NCBI RefSeq assembly: GCF_050947875.1
Contig: NC_134568.1
Span: 202,927,729-202,991,728 of the forward strand
Direction: 5' to 3'
Origin: Dermacentor variabilis
Taxonomy: Eukaryota > Arthropoda > Arachnida > Ixodida > Ixodidae
DNA: 64,000 bases
The notes under the pieces are model-generated. The model saw only the letters and a list, made by a program, of their open reading frames with translations. It ran no database searches and was not told the origin of the DNA. Below are positions 45,000-58,101 of the stretch, in pieces (position 1 is the stretch's first letter; every line of letters begins with the position of its first letter). The position numbers and the translations under genes are program-made.

Positions 45000-46160
45000 T
45001 GCTTGCGGAGTTGACCTACACGTGCTGGAATAAAATTTGCAGTTGGTGCTTCTGGGCATTATCATCTCCCTGTGCATGTGCTGCGGGGAAATTAAATTTT
45101 GTTGTTCCTTCCACATGCGGCCAATCCGGGGAGAATAATTCCTTGGGTGAGAACGAAACTAAATAAACGTCGTTGAAGAGCATTGGGCAAATCAGTGTTG
45201 TTGTTGTTGTTGTTGTTGTTGTTTTGTTTTGTCGTACAATCTACGTTGAAATTTAGGATTAAATATTTAAAGCTTGAATTCAGGAAAATTTTCAGGTACG
45301 CAGCTGGTTGCCGCCATGGGGTCTACTAAAAAGCCGATTTTCTGTAATGACAGCAACAGAAACTTAAGCATAATGCGAACTATCCGCGCCAAACAGTGAA
45401 AACTCGAGAAAGAAAGGCTTTTCTCAAGCGCTACTGTTAAATCGTTTTCCTTCGTATTTTGAACAACAACCACAAAAATCTTGACTGAAGCAAAACATAA
45501 TTACGCCATTAGGCGTTTTGTTTGTTACTGCCTAAGCTCCTCAAAACTGACTCGTAAATCTAACAGAAAAGTCAATTAACCTGACTTTGTAGTTCGTTAC
45601 TTATGAATTGCTTCGTATCATATTAGTTTCACGCTTGCGCTAACGCAACAAATTTGGGAAAGGTTGATCTCATTCACGTAGCACAGAGAGTACACCGCAG
45701 TAGTTGAACATTGCCGTGGTGTAGCCAATAGTACGGTGTATAGGAAATGTGCAAATTTTATTTGTAGGTACTTTGTAGCTCATCTCAGGATGCCAAATCT
45801 TATAAATGTGTATTCTTGGCTGTGCAAAATTTTAGTTGCATCTACGTTTCGTTCTTTTTATGCCATGGAGTGGACTAAATATGCACATTGCCTGATCTGG
45901 TGCTGATGCATTCATTCATTCATGCCTTCATGCATTTTCCTCATTCATTCATTCATTTTCCGTTCTTTTGTTCAAATTGATTTAAGCCCCAACTGAGCGT
46001 CTTGTTGGTGATGGTAGTGTCTATATGGTGGGGTCGATGGCTCATTTTCTGAAGCAAGTGCCTACAACGAGGTTCTCTTTTCGGACCATCGAGCATTGTC
46101 GCAGGAAAACGAAATGGCGCTCAGGATCAGTATTGCACCGTTTTTCGCTTTTGAAGATAA
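45000..46160. other. Gene-free stretch with small arrays
   Basis: Contains (TTG)n at 45196-45223 and a (CATT)n cluster at about 45908-45958. No gene was recognised. Confidence 0.5.
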
Positions 46161-46163
46161 CGA

Positions 46164-46381
46164 CTGGTGTTGGGCTGCTGAGCACGAGTTCGCGGGATCG
46201 AATCCTGGCCACGGCGGCCGCATTTCGATGGGGGCGAAATGCGAAAACACCCGTGTACTTAGATTTAGGTGCACGTTAAAGAACCCCAGGTGGTCGAAAT
46301 TTCCGGAGTCCTCCACTACGGCGTGCCTCATAATCAGAAAGTGGTTTTGGCTTGTAAAACCCCCATAGTTTATTTTTTTTA
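46164..46381 (+). repeat. Ruka-like SINE, 5'-truncated
   Basis: It begins inside the tRNA head (GTTGGGCTGCTGAGCACGAG), keeps the B box GGGATCGAATCC and the full body to AAAACCCCCATAGTTTA. It is among the least diverged copies. Confidence 0.9.
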
Positions 46382-46493
46382 ATATAACAACAATGTTGCT
46401 TTTAGGCTTTTAGGCTCAGTCTAATCAGTTACATTCTCTGATCTGTTTCGTTGGCTTTGTGTTTCTCTTTCCTTTCAATCTTCCATACTCGTT

Positions 46494-46581
46494 CTACCCT
46501 TCTCCAGTACAGGGTAGCAAACTAGAGATAACCACGGGTTAACCTCCCTATTCTTGCTTTCCCTTCTCTCTCTCTCTCTCT
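46494..46581 (-). repeat. Purine-rich interspersed repeat, reversed
   Basis: CTACCCTTCTCCAGTACAGG, GGGTAGCAAAC, GGGTTAACCTCCCTATTC and a (TC)n run correspond to the copy at 21781 in reverse. Confidence 0.6.
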
Positions 46582-47270
<689 letters not shown>

Positions 47271-49223
47271 GAAGGACACAGACACCAAATACATGCTGGC
47301 CCTTCAATCACTTCGAGGACTGAAGACGGAGGACAACGAATCGACCATCGTCGGAACAAGCACCTAGATTTGTCTGTCTCCCGTCAATGTGGATTCGCGT
47401 AAAAAAATGTAAAGGAGCGCTCCCTTTTTATATCTGCTCGCTATTTCATTTATCTTTGCCGCTATCTTTCTTTTTCTTGAACGAAGATCATTAGGTTTAA
47501 CTATTATTCAGAAAATAACACAGATCGCAAGAGAAAACATTCACTGTACGCGAAAATAGGATGGCATGCTGTGGAACATCCCATTGAAAGTCCGACGCAA
47601 CGGAATATTAAAGACGCCAGCTTCCGACGTCGCGGCAAGGCTGGATCTGTCACTCTTTTCTTTTGCCGGGCGCATTCGTGCCCTGTGAGTTTGGAATTAT
47701 ATAGGTTCATAAGCTGTTTTCTTATATTACCGGCGACAGTAAGTCGCGGTGAGCAAGCGCCCTAGACACAGAGCAGGAAAAGAAAAGCCGGTGCCACCAA
47801 GAAAGAGCCTTCGTAACATGCGAAAGACTGTTGTTTCGCGGCCGCTTGCTTTGTTTTAAGGCACCTCCGGAAACGACGCAGCCTCCACGCTCAAACGGTT
47901 CGTCATGAGGGAAACTGCATTTGCATTCCATAGCTCCTCGAAGTGCGCGCACGACGCGTGACAGATTAGATCGGTTCCGCTTGGGAGTGAGTTTCGGGCC
48001 GGCGACAACGCGTTCGCCGCAGGGCCACCGGCGCCGGCACGCGGGGCGACGACGACTGCGCGCAGGCGGAGCCACAATGGCGGAAAGTGGTGCCCCGGTT
48101 CGGGCCCTTTGAGAACCGTCAACCGGTCACGCTTGGCTGCCGCGAGCCTGGCCGCACCAGGCCACCCTTTGTGCGGACACCAACACAGCTTCTGCTGTGG
48201 CCTTGATGCCTGCACGAGCCTGATACGGGCTCTCTGACCGAATTTCCAGTTGCTCAAACGTGGAGCCCCTTGGCGACGACGACTGACGTGCTCGCGCGGC
48301 CCGGCGGTTGTTGCATCACGCGACGCTCGCACTTCGAGATCCAGTCCTGCTCGTCACGCCATTGCTAACCCCTAGCTATACACCGCTCCGCCCCATCCTC
48401 ATGCAAGGTCGACAGTTACCACAACTCCAAGTGGGCCGCATTCCTCAATGTCAGTATTTGCTCCAAAGAGCCCGAGACATTACTTCGATTGTTAGAAATC
48501 ATGCACTTCTGGTAATCGCACTTGACACATCGTGTCGCGTAATGGTCCCATATCTTCCCTTGTGGAAAATGTAGACTACATCTTGAATGTGCTTCGGTGC
48601 ATCACAGGTATGAAATGGGACGACAGGTCTGAATCTGTTATAAAACATGTCGCACTTATTCGTCAAGCCATTCTCTGGTGCTTATCTGTTGTGCATTATT
48701 TACCCTAATTTAGTGAACACAAGTTAACTAACATAACGGCAAGAAGTCTCAGAATATGTCATCACGGGCCTCGTTGAACGTGGAGCATTCTTGCTGTCGC
48801 TGAAGTAGTGTAATCAACTATTCAGGATATTCGCGTTCAAGAAGCGGCTAGTCAATTTCACCCTATGTCATCGCGACACGAGGATCATCCATGAACAGTA
48901 AAACTCATGCAGAGTTGTGGTAGCACCTGCGATGCGGTGTGAGCACCACAAAATTAAGGAGTATAGTGTTTTGCGACCAGATATAAATCGTCCTGCTTGG
49001 TGGCTAACCCTGCTGCAAGTCCCGGACGATAGGCCATTTACGAAAGCCAAGGGCAGGTTGTGGGAGGCAGACCTCACAACTCATCAGCCCAGAAAGCCGT
49101 TAGAGCTCTTCTACAGGTCCGAAGGCGACAGACTTGAGTACCCGATTTTAGATACGCTGCACCTGACCTAATGCATATGAACGTGCGATCAAGACTCGCG
49201 TCTTCTCTCTCTTTTTCGTTCAC
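47271..49223. other. Region with GC-rich patch, no supported gene
   Basis: 47860-48370 is GC-rich with long overlapping minus frames (47722-48075 and 47856-48332) and plus frames, none with a recognised motif. 48917-49171 plus (84 residues) is also unrecognised. Confidence 0.3.
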
Positions 49224-49315
49224 CCCCCATCCTCCTCTCTACTTGTAAGGTAGAAAACTGGACAAAGTCTTATCGACCTCCCTGCCTTTCCTTTCTCCCT
49301 TCTCTCTTTCTCCCG
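49224..49315 (-). repeat. Purine-rich interspersed repeat, reversed and diverged
   Basis: CCATCCTCCTCTCTACTTGT, AAGGTAGAAAACTGG, CGACCTCCCTGCCTTTCC and pyrimidine runs follow the order of the copy at 46494. Confidence 0.45.
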
Positions 49316-49932
49316 GCCTTAAACGATTAATTCATCCATTGGAGGCAAATTTTCTGACGATTCTACATATTAATAGATTAAAGGAGAGCTAAAAGTTTTT
49401 GCTCAGAGATAGATCAGCGACAGATAACAGTTCAACGGTTTCGCATTCACGGCGCACTGTAATAACGAACAGTCATCTGGCTCTTGAAACAATAATTACA
49501 GCAGCAGAATTCTTTGACACTCGAAATGCTGCAACACTTATGGGCCAAAGTGTCCGCAGTCACAATAGGGGATGTAGCCAAACTGTAAAGCAGCTCTGGA
49601 AAGCAACTCTACGGCAGGGTGACAATCACTCGCTTTGTTAAGTAATTTAGAACATATTTAAGTTTGCATTACGTGTAGAGGATTCCAGGTCACATTGAAA
49701 TAGCAATGACGCAGAGGGCAATATGGTGGCTCCGTGCGTACATTAAATACAGAGACAATCATTGCGTTTTCTTCATCGCACGCCACAGAAGCTCCGCATG
49801 GACCAATGTGTCGATTACCAAAAGCCACGTGGTTCAATTAGCAGGCGAAATCGTCTCTTTTGAACAAGATATACGTTTTGCTATGTTTCTCACCAAACAT
49901 CATGTAAGAAAGATAGTTCAGCACAATGTGTT

Positions 49933-50129
49933 GGCGGGCTAGTTGGTGCGAATCCATGAATACTTTGTGTAGCGCAAAACGACAGGCACAAGAAAGACGA
50001 CAGGACAAGGAGGCACAAGAAAGACGACAGGACAAGGCGCTACTCTATACTCAGAGTTGAGAGTAGCGCCTTGTCCTGTCGTCTTTCTTGTGCCTGTCGT
50101 TTTGCGCTAAACAAAGTATTCATGGATCG
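49933..50129. repeat. Palindrome of two Penelope-type ends
   Basis: The left arm ATCCATGAATACTTTGTGTA, AGCGCAAAACGACAGGCACA and AGAAAGACGACAGGACAAGG (49952-50038) is mirrored by the right arm at about 50066-50127, ending GCGCTAAACAAAGTATTCAT. The left arm carries an extra tandem AGGCACAAGAAAGACGACAG unit. The left edge GGGCTAGTTGGTGCGAATCC matches the Penelope 3' end at 17233. Confidence 0.75.
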
Positions 50130-50139
50130 TGTAAGAACG

Positions 50140-51436
50140 AGCTCTATGCACATTCTTACATCGTCTATGTCTCGATTTAGCCAACACGCCATCTAGAGCC
50201 CCGGACACCCCGAACGCTTCTGTAGTGCATGTATTCATCGAACGACCGAAGTTTTACCCCCATCAAGATACACTTCGTTTTGTCTTGCCGTCTTAGATAG
50301 GCGTCCTTTAACGGCAAGGAAAGTGCTACAACCTTGATCCTGCCCCTATACCTATATATAGAGAGGAGCTGTGAACGCCTTGCGTGATTTTCCTGTGGAC
50401 TAGTGCTGCGCTATTCGGGGGATGAGTCTTTGGATGCCACTGTAACGCCGTGATGACTTTTCCATGTCTGTGGCTTTTTGTGCACAATTGTGCTGACATA
50501 TTTTGCAACATTAGAGGCTAATAATACTTGCCACAGGGCATGCGCTGGCTCTACGGTACCCAGTATATGTACTGCAGCGAGAAAAATCTTTGCAGACCGA
50601 ATTATGCAGCGAAAAAATAATTTTTCTTCTCAGCCTGAGCACGCCGCCTGAAAGCAAGTGATGCAGGCTACGTGAGCGAGTTCAAAGAAAGTAAGGCATT
50701 GAAGTAGTTTTACGTCGCCAGGACTGTGCTACAAGAAATTTCTTCTTTTTTTTTGCTGATGCCTTTGTCCCAAAACATTTGCTCGAGACTCTAGACATAT
50801 ACAGCTTTCTGTAACATGTTTAGTATCTATGCCGGTTTATTTTCTTTTCCAGCCATGCCGAAATGTTTATTATTCCTTTCTGCTTTATTGCTTCGCTTTA
50901 ACTACAATTTTTAATAGCGGGCTCTTTAGTAGAGAAATTTGTCATTTTGTCGAAAAAACACGCACGAAACGCGATATCATGGCCAGATTGTGATCAAAGT
51001 GCGAAATCTACGGAAAACTTTCTGGTGTCTATTTAGGCCAATGTGACAGCATTATAGTCCCGAGTACGCCAATAAAGAGTATAGTTTACGTTTAAAAACT
51101 GCAAAATCAGCGTTGACACTTGAATTCGCACTTTCTGAACTGGGCGTTTCAACTGCGCATTGAACCCTCTTCCTGAAAAAAAGTGATCAGGCTGCGGAAG
51201 CAGCCTGCCTTCACGCTGTTATTTCTTTCTAACTGTTAATACTCAAATCTAAAGTCATTGTCCCAGCTGTCGAAAGCTGCCATTCAAACTTGCCAATCCC
51301 CATGACAGGCCTTCATTATCTGCGGTCGTTTCGCTAAAGCTAGCTCTGTTTGAAAAAATCACGAAAAGGCTGTTAAAATACATCCGCATTTTTCGAACGC
51401 CTATAGTGGCATCCGCTAGACAGTGAGAGCGAGCTC
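50140..51436. other. Gene-free stretch
   Basis: AT-rich with short frames only. Nothing was recognised. Confidence 0.35.
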
Positions 51437-51438
51437 CA

Positions 51439-51491
51439 ATGACTTACCCGCCTCCTCCCGTCGCACAACACCAACCAGCCTACATGCAGCA
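51439..51491 (+). CDS. Candidate first coding exon of an unidentified host gene
   Basis: ATG at 51439 opens MTYPPPPVAQHQPAYMQ, then CA followed by GTAAGT at 51492, a strong donor. This Pro/Gln/Tyr-rich start with an immediate consensus donor resembles the N-terminus of small membrane proteins with PPPY-type tails (LITAF-like, for example), but no second exon was recognised downstream. It is 53 bases, so the intron would be phase 2. It could be chance; the composition and exact donor argue mildly for a real exon. Confidence 0.3.
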
Positions 51492-51499
51492 GTAAGTCG

Positions 51500-52785
51500 T
51501 TTTTTATTAGCGTATACACAATAGTTCAAAAGCAGTGTTGTTCTCTTGAAGGCATATGTATCGTCCGAAAAAATGGCTGGAAGTTACCAGGCAGATGAAT
51601 AAAGACGTAAAATACAGTTATTACAAACACACATGTTGGCTTCACATGTATGGCTCGCGAGGAGCAGCCGGACTTGCGTCACAACGAATCTGTGTCCTCG
51701 CGTTCAAGGTGCGCCTTCCTGAAATCACAGCAAAAAAAAAAAACATTTTTGTTTCAGGCACTTTACTGACATGAAAGGTCAACTGCTACACCAGCCTTTG
51801 AAGCATATTCCATCCGCTAACATTCGTGCTTACAGCCCGCCGTTACTGTTTAAGCTTAGGTTGGTATCAACGAGATCGTGGCAAAATCTTGAGTGTTAAC
51901 GCCAATATAACTCTCACGGGCTAGCCACGGGATAGCTTTAGGAGTATTAGAACAGGTACTCGAAATGTCCACAGGAGAGACGACACTTCCGCGTAATCGG
52001 GATGCTATTTTGACCGGTTAAATCGATTCGCACGCGCACGAGACCATCAGGGTGATTTATTCCACACAACGTGGATGAACGCAGCAGCTCATTCAAATGT
52101 TAGTAAACCCTCTCCACAAGCTGCGTTATTAGGTACAGAGTATCATATTGAAATAAACAAAAATGATTTTTTGCGATGCTGATACAAATGTGCGCGCACG
52201 ACATTGGTCTTGTGGTAATCACGCTATAGTACAACGGTGACATGGTCAAATAAACTCTATCGGCATAAATAGTGTAACGTGGTGAGCAAACAGCAAGGAA
52301 GAGAAATGCTTCATTTTATGTTCATATTTAATACTAGAAATTTCGAAGGGTTTTAATTCTCACTGTGATGTTATTAAGCTATACACCTATATTTTCTCAC
52401 CGCGTTTCTCGCTTTTTATGTGCATAATGCGAAGAGCTTCATTTTTGTCATATGAAGTTGCTTCTGCCATTAAAGGACAGAATTGCCCCGTAAGGTGACC
52501 GTCACCGCCCACGAAACACCGGCCTGGCTGTAGCGACGACGAAGTGCCCATCTTAGTAGAGTTAATCTGCCAGCACAATTTGTGAACCTAAGGAATGAGC
52601 AAGGATTGCAAACATCTCTCGTTACCGAAAGGGCCAAGATGCAGATGTCTGCGTGAAAGTTTTTAACTCGGGTTCATTCCAAAGTGTTAAATAATCACCT
52701 CCGCCTACGCTTGCGCCGTGCTACAGAAATTCGGAAGCACGATAAAAGAGAAGACCTGAGTATGATTACCAATGACGTCTGCTTT
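51500..52785. other. Gene-free stretch
   Basis: Short frames only. It would be intron if the exon at 51439 is real. Confidence 0.3.
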
Positions 52786-53544
52786 CTGGCGGATAACTAG
52801 GGAATGTGCGAATACAGGAAACTTCCGAATAACAAATCCAATAGTATTCTATTCGATTTAGTCTTCGAATCGGAGAGTCACTATTCCTAAATGCGAATAT
52901 TTTTCGAGTACTTTCCGAATATTTCAGAACGTCAACTGCGCCCAAATAAACACGCAATTGAAGCAAAAGTACGGTACCTTATCACCCTGCGGGCATGGTG
53001 TGTATAGACCACGGTGTAAGAATACATTTAGGTGTTGACACTGCGCTCGGCGGCGCGAGCAGGACTTGTTCGCCGCTCCCTGCGCTTCTCTCGAACGCTG
53101 ACAGATGGCGCTACGCACCCGGGGCCCCTAGTCGCCGAGCTTCGGCAGCCGTAATGCAGATGCCACGGGATCTTCCGGTGCCGCTGCGTGTACGCGTGCT
53201 TTGTGAAGTGCGGCAAGACAACGAAGGATTGAAACTGCTGTCGACACCAAATAATTTTGGGCTACTTCGTGTTTTTCTTGCTGAGACTGCATGAATGGGC
53301 GGAACAGCAGCGAGGACGCAGCCCTGTGCTGCTTCCGAGCTCGTTATCGAAATGCGTTCATAGCAAATTTTTTTTTCGTTCATCCGCACGACTGCTGTGA
53401 GCATAGTTAACTACACTGCCTCTTAAATATAAAAGGTCGGACTCAACGCGCCCACATTTGGCCTGAAGAGCCTACGCGTACATTCAAACATTGCTTGAGC
53501 AGTGTATTGCGCCAATGCTGCGAGATGACCGCCGCGTTGAGAAC

Positions 53545-53690
53545 ATGGTTAACTTCGGCCACCTGGAGTTCTTTAATTTGCACAGAAACCTCAAGGACGT
53601 TTCCGCATTTCGCCTGCATCAGAAATACTTACTCCGCAGCCACGAATAGAACCCGCGCTCTTGTGCTGTATTGCAGAACGCCACTGCCGC
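53545..53690 (-). repeat. Ruka-like SINE remnant inside the P-like element
   Basis: GTTAACTTCGGCCACCTGGA, GTTCTTTAATTTGCACAGAA, GTTTCCGCATTTCGCC and CCGCGCTCTTGTGCTG...CGCCACTGCCGCT follow the order of a reversed SINE with tRNA head. Confidence 0.55.
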
Positions 53691-53897
53691 TATACACGCG
53701 AACGCCGGGACCAAAACAAAAATCCAAGTGTGCATTTGCGGCTTTTTAATAGCAAGTGCAGTCCACAATTAGGTACGCGAAACGCAAATAGTTACTGGAA
53801 ATGCCACTGGCGTTGTTTCTGCCAATCTTATCCCTCAGGTCGGCACCGACGATGCTGAGTGGTTGTCTCTAGCACTAGGCCCGAGAACGTAGGTGTA

Positions 53898-54045
53898 ATG
53901 CCGGCTGCGGTGGCCGCGAAACAACGCAAAAGGTGCCCGTGTGCTGTGTGATGTGAAGAATCCCATGTGGTCTAAGTTTGGAGCCCTCCATTGCGGCATC
54001 TATTAATGCCCATATGCCCCTTCGGGATATTAACAGCACAATTTG
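53898..54045 (+). repeat. Ruka-like SINE remnant inside the P-like element
   Basis: GCCGGCTGCGGTGGCCGCGA, AAGGTGCCCGTGTGCTG, TGTGAAGAATCCCATGTGGT, CTAAGTTTGGAGCCCTCCAT and TGCGGCATCTATTAATG resemble the SINE body in order, strongly diverged. Confidence 0.45.
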
Positions 54046-54247
54046 CTTTTTTTTTTGCTCAAATGCGGCCTGAATAGCCATTCTGTTGAACAAACAAATT
54101 TATTACTACAAGTAGCCTCTCTGAGAGATGTGATTTCCTGTAGTCACTAGGTTACGCACAAAACACAGTGAATCACAACCTACTGGGCTACTTTCGTGTA
54201 ATCAAGAGCCAAGACCGTGACTGCAATTGTGATGATCACTGCATTCG

Positions 54248-54253
54248 TTTATT
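54248..54253 (-). terminator. Polyadenylation signal of the P-like transposase
   Basis: AATAAA on the minus strand lies 35 bases past the stop at 54288. A second AATAAA occurs at 54099-54104. Confidence 0.6.
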
Positions 54254-54287
54254 TGGACGATACACTGAGCGAATCATCCTCTATCAT

Positions 54288-57200
54288 CTAGGATGAGCAC
54301 AGCTTGGCCTGTTTCTTTTTTTCTTGACACTGCTTTGTCATGACTGCATTGGTGTGCTTACAATGCTGCCTCATACGCATGCTGACGTAATAGTGGAGGA
54401 GCTGTGCGAGTACTTCTTCCTTGTGATCAGCACATGGGAATGTCATCGTGTATGTATCTATCACTGCGTCTATGGTGTCCCAGTACACCGTGTGGCAGTC
54501 TGCATAGTCAACAAAAAACCGCTCCGTATGCTTTAGAAGGTCAAATATGTTGACGTTAGGGTGGGTAAGACCCCCTCTGGTCTTCACATTTGTTAGAGCT
54601 GCTTCAGCAAAAGAATTATTTTTTACGCTGAAGGCTGACAAGCAAGCCGCGCAGCTGGCAACTCTTCGCATCTTTCTGCACAAAAAACCGGTGACATAAT
54701 AAAGTATGCAGTCTGTAATTTGCCCTCCGTCTGATTTGTGTTTCCGAACGATATCTTCACATTCCCAGTCTTCTACTGAAACTAGATCGTCTAGCTTTTC
54801 TTTAATTTGATTGATGAATCCAGGGCATGATGCCACTTTGTCGTCTGTTCTAATGAGGGCCCTGAAATATGACGCATCCAGCAATGGTTCCTCACCCTCG
54901 ACGACTTTGCAATTGCCATACTTCGGAGGTTTAAGGATACTGTAGATCGACAGCGTCTGGTAAAGCTGCATAAAGGTGGGCATCGAAGGGTGATCATTCT
55001 GGCTTCCTGCCAACCGTATTTTGCCAAAGAACCGCTCGATAGGATCTTGGTTCATTTTGTTGGTTAGGACATATTTGAAGTTGTGGCAATCAAGCAACAC
55101 CTCACAAAGATCCAAAGTGGACTTCAATGTGACTCGAAGTCCCTCGCAAGTGCTCTTTGTCAAGAACATGTCGTTTATAATGTTGCCACTTTCCAGTTCT
55201 CTTTCCCAGCTGTCCAGCCAGTCAATTCCATGCTTGAGAATTGCGAGGTCTCGGCTGTTCCTTGTGATCCCTTCTGCTGGAAATCGCCTGTTCAGTGCAT
55301 CAAACAAATTGTTTAAAAACAACGTGAATTCTTGAGTTTTCTCGCTGCCTATGAGTTTGCGGATACCTTGTTCCCGATAAAACTGAATACCCGCCGCCAT
55401 GGAGCGGCTAAAGACTTGGGTGGCTAACTTCACACGCATCTTCTCACAGTTACTCGGGTACATGTGAGAGTGCGTTATTTTCGGGCAGACTTTTAGGCCC
55501 CCCGCGTTGGCAACGTCTTCCTTGTAGACTTCAGCATAGTACTCCCACTTGATCCACTGTCCTTCGTTTTTCAAGTATCGCTGCTGCTTAAGTCTATTTC
55601 TCACACACTTAAACAAGTGTGGAGTGTCAGAAAACGCAAAAACTTTTCTTTCAGGGTCAACTGGGTGCGTGAACGAGTTGCAGCTCTCCTTGAGGCTTCC
55701 ATTAACACCTAGAATGTTCCACATGCTCCTGTTTGTTGACGCGCCATCACAGACAAACCCATGAATCTTTGCACCGGCTTCTTCGAGCATCACAATAGCT
55801 TGGAGAAGCAACTGAGCGAGAATGGAGCCTTTGGTTGCATTTTTTGCTGCGAACACCCCTATAGGTTGAGCGTAGCTATCGCCAAAAGGACAGAACATGA
55901 AAACGAGGGCGTGATCAGCGAGCTCATCAGCGTTTCCAGCGTCTGTTGCCAGCCCTACATATGTCATCGTGCGAGAATTGACACGTTTACTTTTTCTAAC
56001 CTGCATTTCATCGAACATGATAATCCCATGTCGCTTGAAGTCGTCCATTTTTTCTATTTTCCTTTTCAGAGCAGAAAAGAACTTGCTGTCAAATCCCGAC
56101 TTAAATCCCACCATAGAGACATACCGGCGTATTGTTCGGACTGACGGCAATGCGAGCACTTCGTTTTCCATCAGGAACCTGTAGGCTGCTGGTGACCTGA
56201 TATGAAGGAGCAAGCAAAGCAGGATCCAGCTGTCCGAGTATCGTCGTCCCTTCTTAGAACCAGTCTTGCCAGCAGCCACACATTCCTTTAACACAAGCTG
56301 CTGTGCCTCAGTAAGGTTCGCATCACGAGAAATGCGGTCAAGTGTTTCATCACTTAATTGTTTAAGCTTGGCTTTGCATTTGCTCAGTTCCGCCTCAAGC
56401 TTTTTTTTTCCTTTTAGAAGTCGCACTTTGGACCTGTAGCAGGAAATTCTTGCCTTCCGCAAAAGGTCAATGCGGGCTTTTTTGGAAGGGCTGCTTAAAA
56501 GACGAATGTGCTTCATTTCTCCTCTCTTCTTCATACGGGAGTAATGTATCCGGAGTGTGTCTTTCAATCTTTCGCAACGGTCGCAACTTGCTTGTTCAGA
56601 AAATAACATGCAGTTTCTGTGCCGCCACACGCCACATGCGTCGATATATGCACACTCGGGTTCGATGTTGTGGTACATCTCGCCACCGGGGCCACCAGCG
56701 CATACGTGCAGGTTGTGAAACTTGTGAATCACACTCTCCAAGTCGCTTAGGCCGCATGGAACAACATCGCCGCTTATGGCGTTGACAGTTATAGGGTGAC
56801 CATAAATGAAGGCACGCAGTGACAGCATTCCGCTGGATGAAACTGTAGCATCTAATGACTTCCTCAGGAAAGGTGCCTGGTCGCGCTTCTTCGCCAAAGC
56901 CACTTCCGTGAAGACTACAGCCTCCACACCAAAGCTATCAACAACTTGTGTTGCCCACGAGGTTCCTGAAAGTTGAATGCTGGATACATAACTCGAGAGA
57001 CATGAAAATGTGAGCGGTTCCTTTTCATCTTGGCCGCTGACAGACACTCCCTCGTGACTTTCCTCGACTAATCCGAGGCTGCTGCATGCTGCCAATGGTG
57101 CTTCAGTCTGGACGTGACACAATCCATCTGGACCATCCTGATGTGGACTCGTGCGGTTGTCCTGACGAAAAATGAGAGAAATTATATCAGTGGAAATGGA

Positions 57201-58101
57201 TTTAAGGTATTGTTATAAAACATATGCTACTATCAAAAGCAGCCAAACCCAAAAAGCTACAGGCAAAAGTTTCGCGGACTGCTTCATAAGCTAAGGGCTT
57301 AATCATGCTGTATGTTAACAACAGCTAAATTATTTAATGTCCTGGGCTGGGCAGTTACTATTAACCTGTATTGCAAGCAACTGTATCTCGTTATCCAGGG
57401 GCACCTATAGGTATCTATGGCATGCCGGGAGGACCGATACGGTTAGCAGAAAGTTATGTACAGGGAACACTAAGCACCTAGAATATTAAGTACCCGGAGC
57501 AGTGCAGAAGAGAACAAACCTTAACGTCATGAACGCCAAGGAAGACGGAGGTGGCACTTGAGGAGGTGCCTCCAAGTTCCATGGTGGGAGAAGGGCACGT
57601 TCCTTGATCACTCCACTCACATGTCTGCAGTTTCTTCTGAGGGCTCGATGATGGATCGGTGCCTTTTTGTTTTTCACAGACCGTCCAAACGGGCAGTGCG
57701 ACAGCGGCGGGAGCGGGCCGCTTGCTTGACTGATCGCCACACGTGGCCGTAGACTGTCGTTTTCTAGGAGGCTTTCTTGACCTTGTCGGTTTTGTCAGAT
57801 ATTTCGGACACCCGGGAAAAATACTGGGCACAGCATTCGCCGACAGCACCGGGATCTTCTTCGGTACATTTAAAAGTACCTTGCCATTGAACTCGGCATA
57901 GTACGATTTTGATATTATATGCTCGGGAAAGTGCTTCGCGCAGACGTGGTCGCTCGGTTGCAATATCCTATCTGCTCTGGGAATTGCCCGGCGCCAAAGT
58001 TCTAAGCGAGCAGGCTCCGACGGAGCTTTAAAAAGTGAAACTTGATCCGGACAACTCCGGTAGCCCGAACTGCAGTTGGGTACGAAGCACTTCTTACCCA
58101 T
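54288..58101 (-). CDS. P-element-like THAP-domain transposase, 2 exons, intact
   Basis: Exon 1 (58101-57520, 194 codons) starts at MGKKCFVPNC, chosen because THAP domains start within a few residues of the first Cys; an upstream in-frame ATG (58242) is less likely. Exon 2 (57161-54288) encodes 957 residues. Donor AAG/GTTTGT and acceptor TTTTTCGTCAG/GAC join in phase 0, giving 1151 residues without a stop. Order: THAP zinc finger (C5, C10, W36, C54, H57) at about 1-85; AVPSIFP at 90-96; a Cys-rich patch at about 364-390; a charged coiled coil at about 430-470; then an RNase H-like transposase core. Candidate catalytic acids are D578 (IIMFDEMQV), D666 (GFVCDGASTNR) and E903 (DPIERFFGKIR), with SDTPHLFKC at about 705. 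The C-terminus has ILYYVTGFLCRKM. THAP would bind element ends; the core would cut and join DNA in the nucleus. It is somewhat longer than human THAP9 or Drosophila P transposase. Confidence 0.93.
57520..58101 (-). CDS. P-like transposase exon 1 (THAP finger)
   Basis: It encodes the complete C2CH THAP domain, the AVPSIFP box that closes it, and a basic Ser/Pro-rich linker. It ends with GVHDVK at a GTTTGT donor (57514-57519). Reading through the donor would add 14 residues and a stop at 57478, giving a THAP-only protein like the repressor made by unspliced P mRNA. Confidence 0.88.

Noticed and set aside
47722..48332. Overlapping 117- and 158-residue minus frames in GC-rich DNA
   Set aside because: High GC gives long frames on both strands; no motif, signal or splice evidence supports either.
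49951..50125. CRISPR-like repeats
   Set aside because: The repeated units form one palindrome and a simple tandem pair, without regular spacers, in eukaryotic DNA.
54324..56785. Plus-strand frames of 60-127 residues
   Set aside because: They are antisense shadows of the P-like transposase.
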